Below, piece after piece: positions 7,397-14,868 of a stretch of 64,000 nt of DNA; the stretch's first letter is position 1; each line of letters opens with the position of its first letter. Position numbers and translations under genes: made by a program. The DNA lies in assembly GCF_000175215.2 (NCBI RefSeq), contig NC_014816.1, forward strand, positions 1,113,001-1,177,000. Reading direction: 5' to 3'. Below the pieces are notes generated by a model. It had not been told where the DNA came from. It worked only from the letters and a program-made list of their open reading frames with translations, and made no database searches. The stretch comes from Asticcacaulis excentricus CB 48 (lineage in GTDB: Bacteria; Pseudomonadota; Alphaproteobacteria; Caulobacterales; Caulobacteraceae).

Positions 7397-8443
7397 ATGA
7401 CCCGTTCTAAAAGGTTCGGCCCCATGTGTAAGACACTTCGTTCGCTGCTGATCACCGGTGTGGCCCTGCTATCGGCCGGTTCTGCCCTTGCCTGGGGCCC
7501 AACCGGCCACCGCATCGTCGGAGAAGAGGCCGCGCGCGCGCTTCCGGCCTATATGCCGGAGTTTCTGCGCAGCGCTCAGGGTGTGGGCGATATAGGCTTC
7601 TATTCCAACGAACCCGACGCCTGGAAGGGCGCAGGAAAAGTGCACGATTTCGAGCGTGATTCCGCGCACTTTATCGACCTCGACGACGACGGCAAGACTT
7701 TAGCCGGGGTGCGCCTACAGGAGGTGCCGCAGTCGCGTTCGGACTTCGACGCCCTGCTGCGCTCGAAGAACGTCATGCCGTGGAAGTCCGGCTATCTTAA
7801 TTATGCGCTTATCGATGCCTGGCAACAGGTGGTGAAGGATTTCGCCTATTGGCGGGGCATGACCTATTTGGAGGCGCACGAAAGCGACCCCAAGCGCAAG
7901 GCGTGGCTGAAAGAGGCGATCCGCCGCCGCGAAGCGCTGACGCTGCGCGATATCGGTATCCTCTCGCACTATGTCGGCGACTCGTCCCAGCCCCTGCACC
8001 TATCGATCCATTATAACGGCTGGGGCAAGGAATACCCGAATCCGCAGACCTTTACCCTGGAGCCGATCCACGGCCCGCTGGAAAGCGCCTTCGTCAGCGC
8101 CAATATCAATAATGAAGACGTTCGCGCCGCCATGTTGGCCAGCGAGCCTTGCACACTTGCAGTCGAGCGCTGCTTCGATGCCAAGCTGGAGCGCAACTGG
8201 AAATACGTGACCCCGCTATATGAGCTTTATAAGGCCGGTGGGTTTAGTGAGGGCGATGCGCGCGGCAAGAGCTTTATGGTAGGACGTCTGGGGCAGGGGG
8301 CTTCGGACCTGCGCGATGTCCTTCTCGACGCGTGGCGCGAGTCCAAAACCATGGGCTTTGGCTACCCGGCAGTGACCTATGAAGACGTGGTGGCGGGTCG
8401 CGGCGATGCGTGGAAGGCTCTGCGCGGCGAAGACGACAACTGA
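7397..8443 (+). CDS. Secreted S1/P1 nuclease
   Basis: A 348-residue zinc-dependent nuclease of the S1/P1 type, degrading single-stranded DNA/RNA and 3'-nucleotides outside the cytoplasm. The signal peptide ends SAGSALA, leaving mature WGPTGHRIV; the N-terminal Trp and the His that follow are zinc ligands in this family. Other ligand motifs are HFIDLDDDG and the central ILSHYVGDSSQPLHLS. ATG 7424 (MCKTL) is an alternative start giving a tidier signal peptide. The stop overlaps the next ATG (TGATG), so it is coupled with the NUDIX gene. The pair may serve phosphate or nucleotide scavenging. Confidence 0.9.
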   Translation: MTRSKRFGPMCKTLRSLLITGVALLSAGSALAWGPTGHRIVGEEAARALPAYMPEFLRSAQGVGDIGFYSNEPDAWKGAGKVHDFERDSAHFIDLDDDGKTLAGVRLQEVPQSRSDFDALLRSKNVMPWKSGYLNYALIDAWQQVVKDFAYWRGMTYLEAHESDPKRKAWLKEAIRRREALTLRDIGILSHYVGDSSQPLHLSIHYNGWGKEYPNPQTFTLEPIHGPLESAFVSANINNEDVRAAMLASEPCTLAVERCFDAKLERNWKYVTPLYELYKAGGFSEGDARGKSFMVGRLGQGASDLRDVLLDAWRESKTMGFGYPAVTYEDVVAGRGDAWKALRGEDDN

Positions 8444-8901
8444 TGCCGCTGCCCGCGCTGAATGCCTACGGGACGAAGGTGGCGGGCCTGACCTATTTGG
8501 CTCGCAGCGCCGCCTATGCGCTGATCGTGCGTGACCAGCGTCTGGCCTTAATGCGACAGGGAGATAAGTTAGACCTGCCTGGCGGTGGCATTGAGGCGGG
8601 CGAAACACCGGAGGAGGCCGTTGTCCGCGAATGTCGAGAAGAGGCGGGCTTTGAGGTCACTGTCGGAGGTTTTGTGGGTGAGGTCTTGCAGTATTTTATC
8701 AATACGGATGGCAAGCCCTACGCCAATCATGCGCGCATCTATCTGGCCGACATCGTGGCGGAACGTCTCGACACCAAGATCGAGGCGGACCACGAAACCG
8801 AGTGGCTGACGCCCGTTGACGCTTTGCTGGCGCTGGAAAAGGATGGCTACGCCGCCGTCCTATTACAGGCGCTGCGCAACCACGTTATCGACGCAGGATG
8901 A
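8443..8901 (+). CDS. NUDIX hydrolase
   Basis: A 152-residue NUDIX protein; the box GGGIEAGETPEEAVVREC followed by REEAGFEV fits Gx5Ex7REUxEExGU and binds the catalytic metal. It should hydrolyse a nucleoside diphosphate linked to some other group; the exact substrate cannot be read. ATG 8443 overlaps the TGA of the S1/P1 nuclease gene. The 3' end overlaps the convergent GNAT gene by 17 bases. Confidence 0.88.
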   Translation: MPLPALNAYGTKVAGLTYLARSAAYALIVRDQRLALMRQGDKLDLPGGGIEAGETPEEAVVRECREEAGFEVTVGGFVGEVLQYFINTDGKPYANHARIYLADIVAERLDTKIEADHETEWLTPVDALLALEKDGYAAVLLQALRNHVIDAG

Positions 8902-9397
8902 ACTCAAGGTCGGTGGTTCCGCCGACCTTGAAACCGTATTCGCCGACGCGAGTAAACCCGTAGCCTTCATAGAGTTTCTGGGCGCGATAATTCTCGCTCC
9001 ATACACCGATCCATTGTGGCGCATCGCCATAGCGTGCCTTGAGAAAGGCGAGCCCCAGCTCCAGCAACTGCTTGCCGAGACCAGAGCCCTGCGCCTCCCG
9101 ATGGACGTAGAGACGCTTGATCTCCCCCTGGGTTTGTGGGTCGGCTTCCGGGTGTGGCAGGCCGACGGGACCGGCCTGAATATAGGCGATAGCGCGGCCT
9201 CGGTTATCGCGCACCAGCCGCCAGAACTGATCCTTCCCTTGCGTCTCCTCGCCCAGTACCGGCGGCGCGTAGGCTTTGTCGAGATAGGCCGAGAGGTCTC
9301 CGGCGGGATAGAGGTGGCCGAAGGTATGGGTGAAGGTCTCGCGCCCCAGTCTGGACAGGTCGCTAAGGTCGGCGCTTTGAACGGGTTGAATCAGCAT
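8885..9397 (-). CDS. GNAT family N-acetyltransferase
   Basis: A 170-residue acetyltransferase. The acetyl-CoA pyrophosphate-binding motif is LYVHREAQGSGLGKQLLELG (Q/RxxGxG/A); the C-terminal strand WSENYRAQKLYEGYGF is also characteristic. It should move an acetyl group from acetyl-CoA to an amine on a small molecule or protein. It faces the NUDIX gene tail to tail with a 17-base overlap and is preceded on the same strand by the NmrA-like gene. The substrate is unknown. Confidence 0.88.
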   Translation of the reverse strand: MLIQPVQSADLSDLSRLGRETFTHTFGHLYPAGDLSAYLDKAYAPPVLGEETQGKDQFWRLVRDNRGRAIAYIQAGPVGLPHPEADPQTQGEIKRLYVHREAQGSGLGKQLLELGLAFLKARYGDAPQWIGVWSENYRAQKLYEGYGFTRVGEYGFKVGGTTDLEFILRR

Positions 9398-9449
9398 GGT
9401 GGCGATTATAGGCGGTGGAGGCGGCGGCGGCTACTCCGCCACCGTTGAG

Positions 9450-10301
9450 TCATTTCGCTTTCAGAAGTGCCGTCAGCACCTCACGCACCGTCTTCGGAGC
9501 CTGACCGGTCAGGGTTTGCAACGTATCCGTTACCCCGTCGAGCTGGCCGGCGCGGATGGCAGTTTCGGCCGAGGTCAGCATATCGGCCACGAAGTCAGGC
9601 AGGCCAGCCGCCTTCAGGCCGCCGCCGAATTGTTCATCGGTGAGCGGGATGAGGTTCACCGACTTGCCGGTGATGTCATTGGCGAGGGCCACAACGTCGC
9701 CATAGGTGAGAGCTTCGGGGCCGGTCACGGTGAAGGTACCGCCGGGGGCGTCACTGAGGGCCGCCGCCGCGGCACGGGCCGCGTCTTGGCGCGCCACATA
9801 GGCCACACGGCCTTCGGGCGCAGAGGTATAGAACTGCCCACTTTCCAGCGCGTGCGGCAGGCTCATCATCAGGTTTTCGATGTACCAGTTGTTGCGCAGG
9901 ATCGTATGGGCGATGCCGGAGGCCTTGATCGCCTGTTCGGTGCCGTAATGGTCGGGGGCGAAGCTAATCTTGTTACCGGGTTCGGCATTGGGCAGCGAAG
10001 TATAGACAAGATGCTGCACGCCCACAATCTTGGCGGCTTCGATGGCGGCCGTGTGCTGTTTCAGACGCTGACCCGGCACGGCAAGGGCGTCAGTAGAGAT
10101 GATCAGCACGCGGTCTACGCCTGCGAAGGTCTCAACGAGGGTGTCGGGCTGGTCAAAATCGGCTTTGCGGGTAGCAAAAGACGTGTTCAGCTTTGACGGC
10201 TCGCGCGAGGCTGCGATGACGGTGTGCGGGCTGTTCTCCAGCGCCTTCAGGACAAGTTGGCCCAGTTGGCCCGAAGCGCCCGTGACGAGGATGGTGGACA
10301 T
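9450..10301 (-). CDS. NmrA-like NAD(P)-binding oxidoreductase
   Basis: A 283-residue atypical short-chain dehydrogenase of the NmrA/QOR2 type. The nucleotide-binding loop ILVTGASGQLGQLV is at the N-terminus. There is no YxxxK catalytic pair at the usual place, which fits this subgroup of quinone reductases and redox sensors. It is divergent from an HxlR regulator 107 bases away, an arrangement common for this family, and HxlR probably controls it in response to electrophiles or redox stress. Confidence 0.88.
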   Translation of the reverse strand: MSTILVTGASGQLGQLVLKALENSPHTVIAASREPSKLNTSFATRKADFDQPDTLVETFAGVDRVLIISTDALAVPGQRLKQHTAAIEAAKIVGVQHLVYTSLPNAEPGNKISFAPDHYGTEQAIKASGIAHTILRNNWYIENLMMSLPHALESGQFYTSAPEGRVAYVARQDAARAAAAALSDAPGGTFTVTGPEALTYGDVVALANDITGKSVNLIPLTDEQFGGGLKAAGLPDFVADMLTSAETAIRAGQLDGVTDTLQTLTGQAPKTVREVLTALLKAK

Positions 10302-10408
10302 GGGGTGGTCCTTTCTCTATAAATCTCACATTAGTCTCAAAACGAGATCATGTGCAAAATAGGAAGTTTTGCGCCCCTGTAAAGACGGCACTATTTCGGG
10401 AGATAGGG

Positions 10409-10876
10409 ATGAAAAGGGAACCATTGGCGCGCAGCCCAAAAAGTGAGAACCGGTTCTTGGAATCGGCTGCGCAACCCCTGAGAATCGTGAGCACGGAAGA
10501 ACCGAATATTGCCGAGGTTGTGCTCAATGCCGGGTTCGACATTTCGACCTGTCCGGTACGCGATGTCATGGATCATATAGGCGGCAAGTGGTCGAGCCTG
10601 ATGCTGCTGGTACTCTCAACAAAGCCGCACCGTTTTGGGGAGCTGAAGCGCGCGGTGCCGGATATTTCGCAAAGGATGCTGACCCAGACCCTACGTGACC
10701 TGCAACGCGATGGCTATATCAGCCGCCACGTCTTTGCCACCGTGCCGCCCAGCGTCGAATATCGCCTGACGCCGCTGGGCGAGTCGCTGATGCCTGCCCT
10801 CAAGTCACTGGTGTCATGGGCAGTGGACAACCACCCGCGTATAACCGAAGCGCGTCAGACGTTCGACGATGCATGA
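10409..10876 (+). CDS. HxlR family transcriptional regulator
   Basis: A 155-residue winged-helix regulator. The HxlR core reads CPVRDVMDHIGGKWSSLMLLVL, then FGELKRAVPDISQRMLTQTLRDL and the wing GYISRHVFATVPPSVEYRLTPLG. A Cys starts the domain, as in redox- or aldehyde-sensing members. ATG 10409 follows GGAG at 10399-10402; a GTG at 10352 would add 19 unlikely residues. The intergenic region 10302-10408 shared with the NmrA-like reductase gene should contain the operator, and repression of that gene is the most likely role. Confidence 0.88.
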   Translation: MKREPLARSPKSENRFLESAAQPLRIVSTEEPNIAEVVLNAGFDISTCPVRDVMDHIGGKWSSLMLLVLSTKPHRFGELKRAVPDISQRMLTQTLRDLQRDGYISRHVFATVPPSVEYRLTPLGESLMPALKSLVSWAVDNHPRITEARQTFDDA

Positions 10877-10906
10877 AAAACCCTTTCCTTTGAGAAGGAG
10901 AGGGTT
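10876..10906 (-). terminator. Terminator of the galactonate operon
   Basis: AACCCTTTCCTT (10879-10890) pairs with AAGGAGAGGGTT (10895-10906) with one G-T pair and a four-base loop. Read leftward, the stem is followed by a run of five T, so it terminates the operon that starts at the lactonase. The hairpin abuts the stop codon of the convergent HxlR gene. Confidence 0.75.
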
Positions 10907-10913
10907 GAAAGGG

Positions 10914-11552
10914 TTACGCCTTTAAGGCGTTCCAGGCGTCTACAAAGGCGGTGGCCTTGGCGTGGACGATTTCCGGCGTGTCGCCAGGCTTATAGACGCT
11001 GGAGCCGATGCCAAAGCCGGCGGCACCGGCGGCCACGAATTCCTTCATATTGCCGGGCTCAACACCACCGACTGGGAAAACGGGTAAGGTGCGCGGCAGG
11101 ACGGCTTTGACGGCCTTAAGGCCCTTGGAGCCGGCCAGTTCAGCGGGAAACAGCTTGAGCGCGTCGGCCCCGGCGTCGATTGCTGCAAAGGCTTCGGTCG
11201 GGGTGAAGAAGGCCGGGAAGGAGATCAGGCCCAGCGCCTTGGCAAAGCGGATGACTTCCGGGTTGGTGTTCGGCGAAATGCAAATCTGCCCACCAACATC
11301 GTATAGCTTTTGCACATCGTCGAGCTTGAGCACCGTGCCCGCGCCGACGATGGCCTTTTCGCCCAGATGCGTTGCTAGCTTTTCAATGGAGACGAACGGC
11401 TGCGGCGAGTTGAGGGGCACCTCGACAACCTTGAAACCTGCGCTGATCAGGGCGTCGCCGACGTCCAGCGCTTCATCGGGGCCGAGGCCGCGGAGAATGG
11501 CGACAAGCGGCAGGGTTGCCAGCGTCTCCTGCCAGCGTTTGGTAAGGGTCAT
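10914..11552 (-). CDS. dgoA: 2-dehydro-3-deoxy-6-phosphogalactonate aldolase
   Basis: A 212-residue class I aldolase of the KDPG/KDPGal family that cleaves 2-keto-3-deoxy-6-phosphogalactonate to pyruvate and glyceraldehyde 3-phosphate. Visible are VAILRG at the N-terminus, EVPLNSPQP, GAGTVL, and DALKLFPAE with the Schiff-base Lys. It follows the sugar-acid kinase with an ATGA overlap (start 11552, partner stop 11549-11551), and that kinase partner points to the galactonate rather than the gluconate substrate. The frame is open ten codons further upstream, but the overlap supports this start. Confidence 0.9.
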   Translation of the reverse strand: MTLTKRWQETLATLPLVAILRGLGPDEALDVGDALISAGFKVVEVPLNSPQPFVSIEKLATHLGEKAIVGAGTVLKLDDVQKLYDVGGQICISPNTNPEVIRFAKALGLISFPAFFTPTEAFAAIDAGADALKLFPAELAGSKGLKAVKAVLPRTLPVFPVGGVEPGNMKEFVAAGAAGFGIGSSVYKPGDTPEIVHAKATAFVDAWNALKA

Positions 11553-12457
11553 TTGGAACTCCGGAGCTTGTGAATTGCCCAAAGGCCTGATTCAGAGGCG
11601 GCATTACCGTCGAAGCGGGTCACATGGGTAAAGCCGGCGAAGGCCAGCGCTTTTTCATAAAGATCGACCAGCGCGCCGTCGCCGACCAGACGTACCGGGC
11701 TCTTGCCGTGGCGCTCCAGCTCCGCGACGATTTCCGCGCCGATCAGTATGCCCGAAAGATAGGTCGCCAGGTGCTCCGGCGCGATGTGGTTAAACAGAGC
11801 TTCGGTGCGCACAGAGAAGATGACCGACAAGAAGGCGCGGTTATACATGCCGCGCTCAACGCCTTTCAGGAACACCTCTTCATTGTCGGTGCTGTTTTCC
11901 ATCAAAAGGCCAAGGATCGAATGGGCCTTAAGCACCTGGAACATTTCACCGGTCATGTGGGTCGAGAAGGACTCGACCTTGCCGCCGCGCACCAGCGCCC
12001 ACTTGGAGTGGGTGCCGGGCAGGACGAAGAAGCCGTCAGACGGATCGGACTGAAGGATGCCAAAAATCTGGGTTTCTTCTCCCCGCATAACGTTCAGCAG
12101 GCCCGTGCCGGGGCTTTCGGCGAACAGGCCGGGGACGATGGCTACGTCCAGTTCTGACGGGGCCTTGACGAGGCCGTCGGCGAGGGTTTGCAGGCTAGCC
12201 GGGCAGGTGGCGTAGGGGGCTTCGACCCAGCCCTGACGTGAACCCACCATGCCGGACAGCAGGAAGGGTAAGTGCTCATGACCAGCAAAATCGCCTTTCA
12301 GCACGCTGAGGAGCGCCTGTTCAAAGCTTAGGACGCCAAGGTTTTTTAGCCCGATATTGGCGGCGTGGCGGGCAATGACCTGACCAGCCTCATCATAAAG
12401 GAACAGGCGGAAATTGGTGGTGCCCCAGTCGGCGGCGATCAGCGAAGGTGTGGTCAT
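11549..12457 (-). CDS. dgoK: 2-dehydro-3-deoxygalactonokinase
   Basis: A 302-residue kinase of the DgoK family (ASKHA fold), which phosphorylates 2-keto-3-deoxygalactonate with ATP. The phosphate-1 motif AADWGTTNFRLFLYD is at the N-terminus; FVLPGTHSKWALVRGGKV in the middle carries the conserved HSKW signature of this family. It lies between the lactonase gene (57 bases upstream) and the aldolase (4-base overlap), so all three form one leftward operon for galactose/galactonate breakdown (De Ley-Doudoroff route). Galactonate dehydratase and galactose dehydrogenase are not in the window. Confidence 0.92.
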   Translation of the reverse strand: MTTPSLIAADWGTTNFRLFLYDEAGQVIARHAANIGLKNLGVLSFEQALLSVLKGDFAGHEHLPFLLSGMVGSRQGWVEAPYATCPASLQTLADGLVKAPSELDVAIVPGLFAESPGTGLLNVMRGEETQIFGILQSDPSDGFFVLPGTHSKWALVRGGKVESFSTHMTGEMFQVLKAHSILGLLMENSTDNEEVFLKGVERGMYNRAFLSVIFSVRTEALFNHIAPEHLATYLSGILIGAEIVAELERHGKSPVRLVGDGALVDLYEKALAFAGFTHVTRFDGNAASESGLWAIHKLRSSK

Positions 12458-12474
12458 GGCTTTTCCTGAAATCT

Positions 12475-12498
12475 CCTCCCCGGCGTGGCAAGGGGAGG
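12475..12498. repeat. Short REP-like palindrome
   Basis: CCTCCCC (12475-12481) pairs with GGGGAGG (12492-12498) around a ten-base spacer, within the small gap between lactonase and kinase genes. The same arms occur at 20609-20631. It may be an intergenic palindromic element that also adjusts expression inside the operon. Confidence 0.45.
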
Positions 12499-12514
12499 TA
12501 GCGGCTGGGTGTTC

Positions 12515-13381
12515 CTACCCCCTGAACTTTTGTGGTTCAAGGCCGGTATGCCCCCGCAACAGTTCACTTGGGATTTCAAACAAAGTCCCGGCTTCACGAT
12601 CATCGGGCTGATCGATGGCAGCGGAGGTGACGAAGACGCGATCCAGCGCCGCACCTGCGAAGCAGACATTTGTGATCTGTTTGGCAGGCAGGGCGATGGA
12701 AAAATCAAGCGCGCCGTCTGGCGTGAAGCGGCTGACCTTGCTACCACCCCAGTGTGCGATCCAAATGCCGCCCTGTGCGTCGGTCGTCATGCCGTCGGGC
12801 GAGCCCCAGTCGTCAGGGAAGTGCACAAACAGGCGCTTGTTGACCGCTTCACCCTTAACAATGTCGAAGACGAAGACGTCGTTTTCGCCTGAGTCGGTGT
12901 GATAGATTTTGGCGTGATCGGGTGAGAAGGTCGGGCCATTGGCGACCTGATAAGGCCCATCGACCTCAATGTGGCTGAGGTCGGTATTGAGCCTGTAAAG
13001 TGCGCCGGATTTCTTGTTCTGCGGCTTATGCATCGACCCGGCCCAAATGCGGCCCTGATCGTCGGCCTTCGCGTCGTTCAGGCGATTGCCCGGCTCGTGC
13101 GGGAAGGGGTTGGCGATGTGCTTTAGGATAAAGGGCTCAAGGGATAACTCGTAGAAACCGCTCATTAGGCCGGCGATAAACCCGCCCTTTTCGCGCTCAA
13201 TCACCCAGCCGATGTGATCCGGAAAGTACCAGGTCTTTTCCGACCCGTCGGCCAGATAGAAGGCGTGCAGGCGATTGCCCAGAATATCCACCCAATAGAT
13301 GCACCCGTCACGCTGCGACCACAACAGGCCTTCGCCCAGAGCGGCCCCCGGCTTTGAGCGGCGGATAATTGTTTCGGTCAT
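12515..13381 (-). CDS. SMP-30/gluconolactonase family lactonase, probably galactonolactonase
   Basis: A 288-residue six-bladed propeller of the SMP-30/regucalcin family. Metal-binding signatures include GEGLLWSQRDGCIYWVDI at the N-terminus (Glu ligand), NRLNDAKADDQGRIW (Asn and Asp) and SPDHAKIYHTDSGEN. It should open an aldonolactone to the sugar acid. The kinase and aldolase downstream make galactono-1,4-lactone the likely substrate, although gluco- or arabinolactone cannot be excluded. ATG 13381 is preferred over 13387 because GGAGG lies directly against the latter and six bases before the former. Confidence 0.85.
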   Translation of the reverse strand: MTETIIRRSKPGAALGEGLLWSQRDGCIYWVDILGNRLHAFYLADGSEKTWYFPDHIGWVIEREKGGFIAGLMSGFYELSLEPFILKHIANPFPHEPGNRLNDAKADDQGRIWAGSMHKPQNKKSGALYRLNTDLSHIEVDGPYQVANGPTFSPDHAKIYHTDSGENDVFVFDIVKGEAVNKRLFVHFPDDWGSPDGMTTDAQGGIWIAHWGGSKVSRFTPDGALDFSIALPAKQITNVCFAGAALDRVFVTSAAIDQPDDREAGTLFEIPSELLRGHTGLEPQKFRG

Positions 13382-13448
13382 GGGCATCCTCCGGTTTTTA
13401 TCAGGCCTTTCTTTTGTCGGACTATAGAAAGTTCCGCAAGGCGTCAAG

Positions 13449-13461
13449 TTTGTATGACAAA
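13449..13461. promoter_or_regulatory. Candidate operator of the galactonate operon
   Basis: TTTGT-ATG-ACAAA is a 13-bp inverted repeat located 68 bases upstream of the lactonase start. Its layout (TTGTNNNACAA) resembles sites bound by GntR-type regulators of sugar-acid genes. No GntR gene is present in the window, so the assignment rests on symmetry and position only. Confidence 0.4.
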
Positions 13462-13627
13462 TAAGCGCTCGGCGCCAAAGGGGCGCACAATTGGTCCGAT
13501 TTGGAATAATACCGTTTCAAATCAGTGACCTGAGAAAAAGTGCCGCGAATGTTACCTTACGTCTATCTTGACGTTCGCGTAAAGCGGGCGCAATTAAGCA
13601 CCAACCAATAATCTCAGGAGGATGGCA

Positions 13628-14845
13628 ATGGCCAGCTTAATCCCAGGCGCCTATATCTACGATGCAGTGCGCACGCCGCGCGGCAAAGGCAAGAAGGACG
13701 GCAGCCTGCACGAAATCACGGCGCTGGACCTGTCGCGGCAGGTGCTGAAAGGTCTGAAGGACCGCAACGGCCTCGACACGGCGCTGGTGGATGATGTGGC
13801 CTTTGGCTGCGTCACCCCAGTGGGCGAGCAGGGCGGCGATATCGCCCGCGCGGCGGTGCTGGCGGCTGGCTATGCGGAAACGACCGGCGGCATTCAGGTC
13901 AACCGTTTCTGTGCGTCGGGCCTTGAGGCGATCAATATTGCGGCTGGTAAGGTCATTTCCGGCGAAGCCACCATGGCCATCGGCGGCGGGGTTGAAGCTA
14001 TGAGCCGCGTGCCCATGGGCTCAGACGGCGGGGCGTGGGCCATCGACGTCAATGCGGCCTTCCCGACCTATTTTGTGCCGCAGGGTGTTTCCGCCGACAT
14101 GATCGCCACCAAGTGGGGCTTTTCGCGCGCCGATGTCGATGCCTATGCGGTCGAATCGCATAAGCGTTCGGCGCAATCCTGGGCCGAAGGGCGCTTCAAA
14201 AAGTCGATCCTTCCGGTGAAGGATCAGATGGGCGTCACCCGTCTCGATTACGACGAGACCATCCGCCCCAATACGGACATGCAGACGCTGGGCGGCCTCA
14301 ACCCGTCCTTCGCCATGATGGGCGAAATGGCCTTCGACGCGGTGATCAATCAGCGCTATCCCGAAATTGAGCGCGTCAACCACGTCCACACTCCGGGCAA
14401 TTCGTCGGCAATTGTGGACGGCGCGGCCGCCGTGCTCATCGGTTCGGCCGAAGCGGCCGCCCTGTCAGGGCTCAAGCCGCGCGCCCGCATCAAGGGCATG
14501 GCCTCCATCGGCTCCGAGCCGTCCATCATGCTGACCGGGCCGTCCTTTGCCACGGAAAAGGTGCTGAAAAAGCTCGGCATGAGCGTGTCGGACATCGACC
14601 TTTACGAACTGAACGAAGCCTTCGCCTCGGTTGTGCTGCGCTACATGCAGGCGCTCGATATCCCGCATGACAAGATCAACGTCTGTGGCGGGGCTATCGC
14701 CATGGGCCACCCGCTGGGGGCCACGGGTGCCATGATCTTAGGCACCGTGCTTGATGAGCTAGAGCGCACCGGTAAGGGCACAGCACTTGTTACACTATGC
14801 GTCGGCGGTGGCATGGCCACTGCCACGGTGATCGAGCGGATTTAA
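13628..14845 (+). CDS. fadA: Acetyl-CoA C-acyltransferase (3-ketoacyl-CoA thiolase)
   Basis: A 405-residue thiolase for the last step of beta-oxidation, releasing acetyl-CoA from 3-ketoacyl-CoA. The active-site Cys is in VNRFCASGLEA near residue 98, the catalytic His in GGAIAMGHPLGATGA, and the second Cys in LVTLCVGGGMATA at the C-terminus. ATG 13628 is preferred over 13622 because CAGGAGG ends at 13621. It forms an operon with the multifunctional beta-oxidation gene 23 bases downstream. The upstream gap (13462-13621) carries the promoter. Confidence 0.93.
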   Translation: MASLIPGAYIYDAVRTPRGKGKKDGSLHEITALDLSRQVLKGLKDRNGLDTALVDDVAFGCVTPVGEQGGDIARAAVLAAGYAETTGGIQVNRFCASGLEAINIAAGKVISGEATMAIGGGVEAMSRVPMGSDGGAWAIDVNAAFPTYFVPQGVSADMIATKWGFSRADVDAYAVESHKRSAQSWAEGRFKKSILPVKDQMGVTRLDYDETIRPNTDMQTLGGLNPSFAMMGEMAFDAVINQRYPEIERVNHVHTPGNSSAIVDGAAAVLIGSAEAAALSGLKPRARIKGMASIGSEPSIMLTGPSFATEKVLKKLGMSVSDIDLYELNEAFASVVLRYMQALDIPHDKINVCGGAIAMGHPLGATGAMILGTVLDELERTGKGTALVTLCVGGGMATATVIERI

Positions 14846-14868
14846 GAACAGTCGAGGGAGAAAACACA

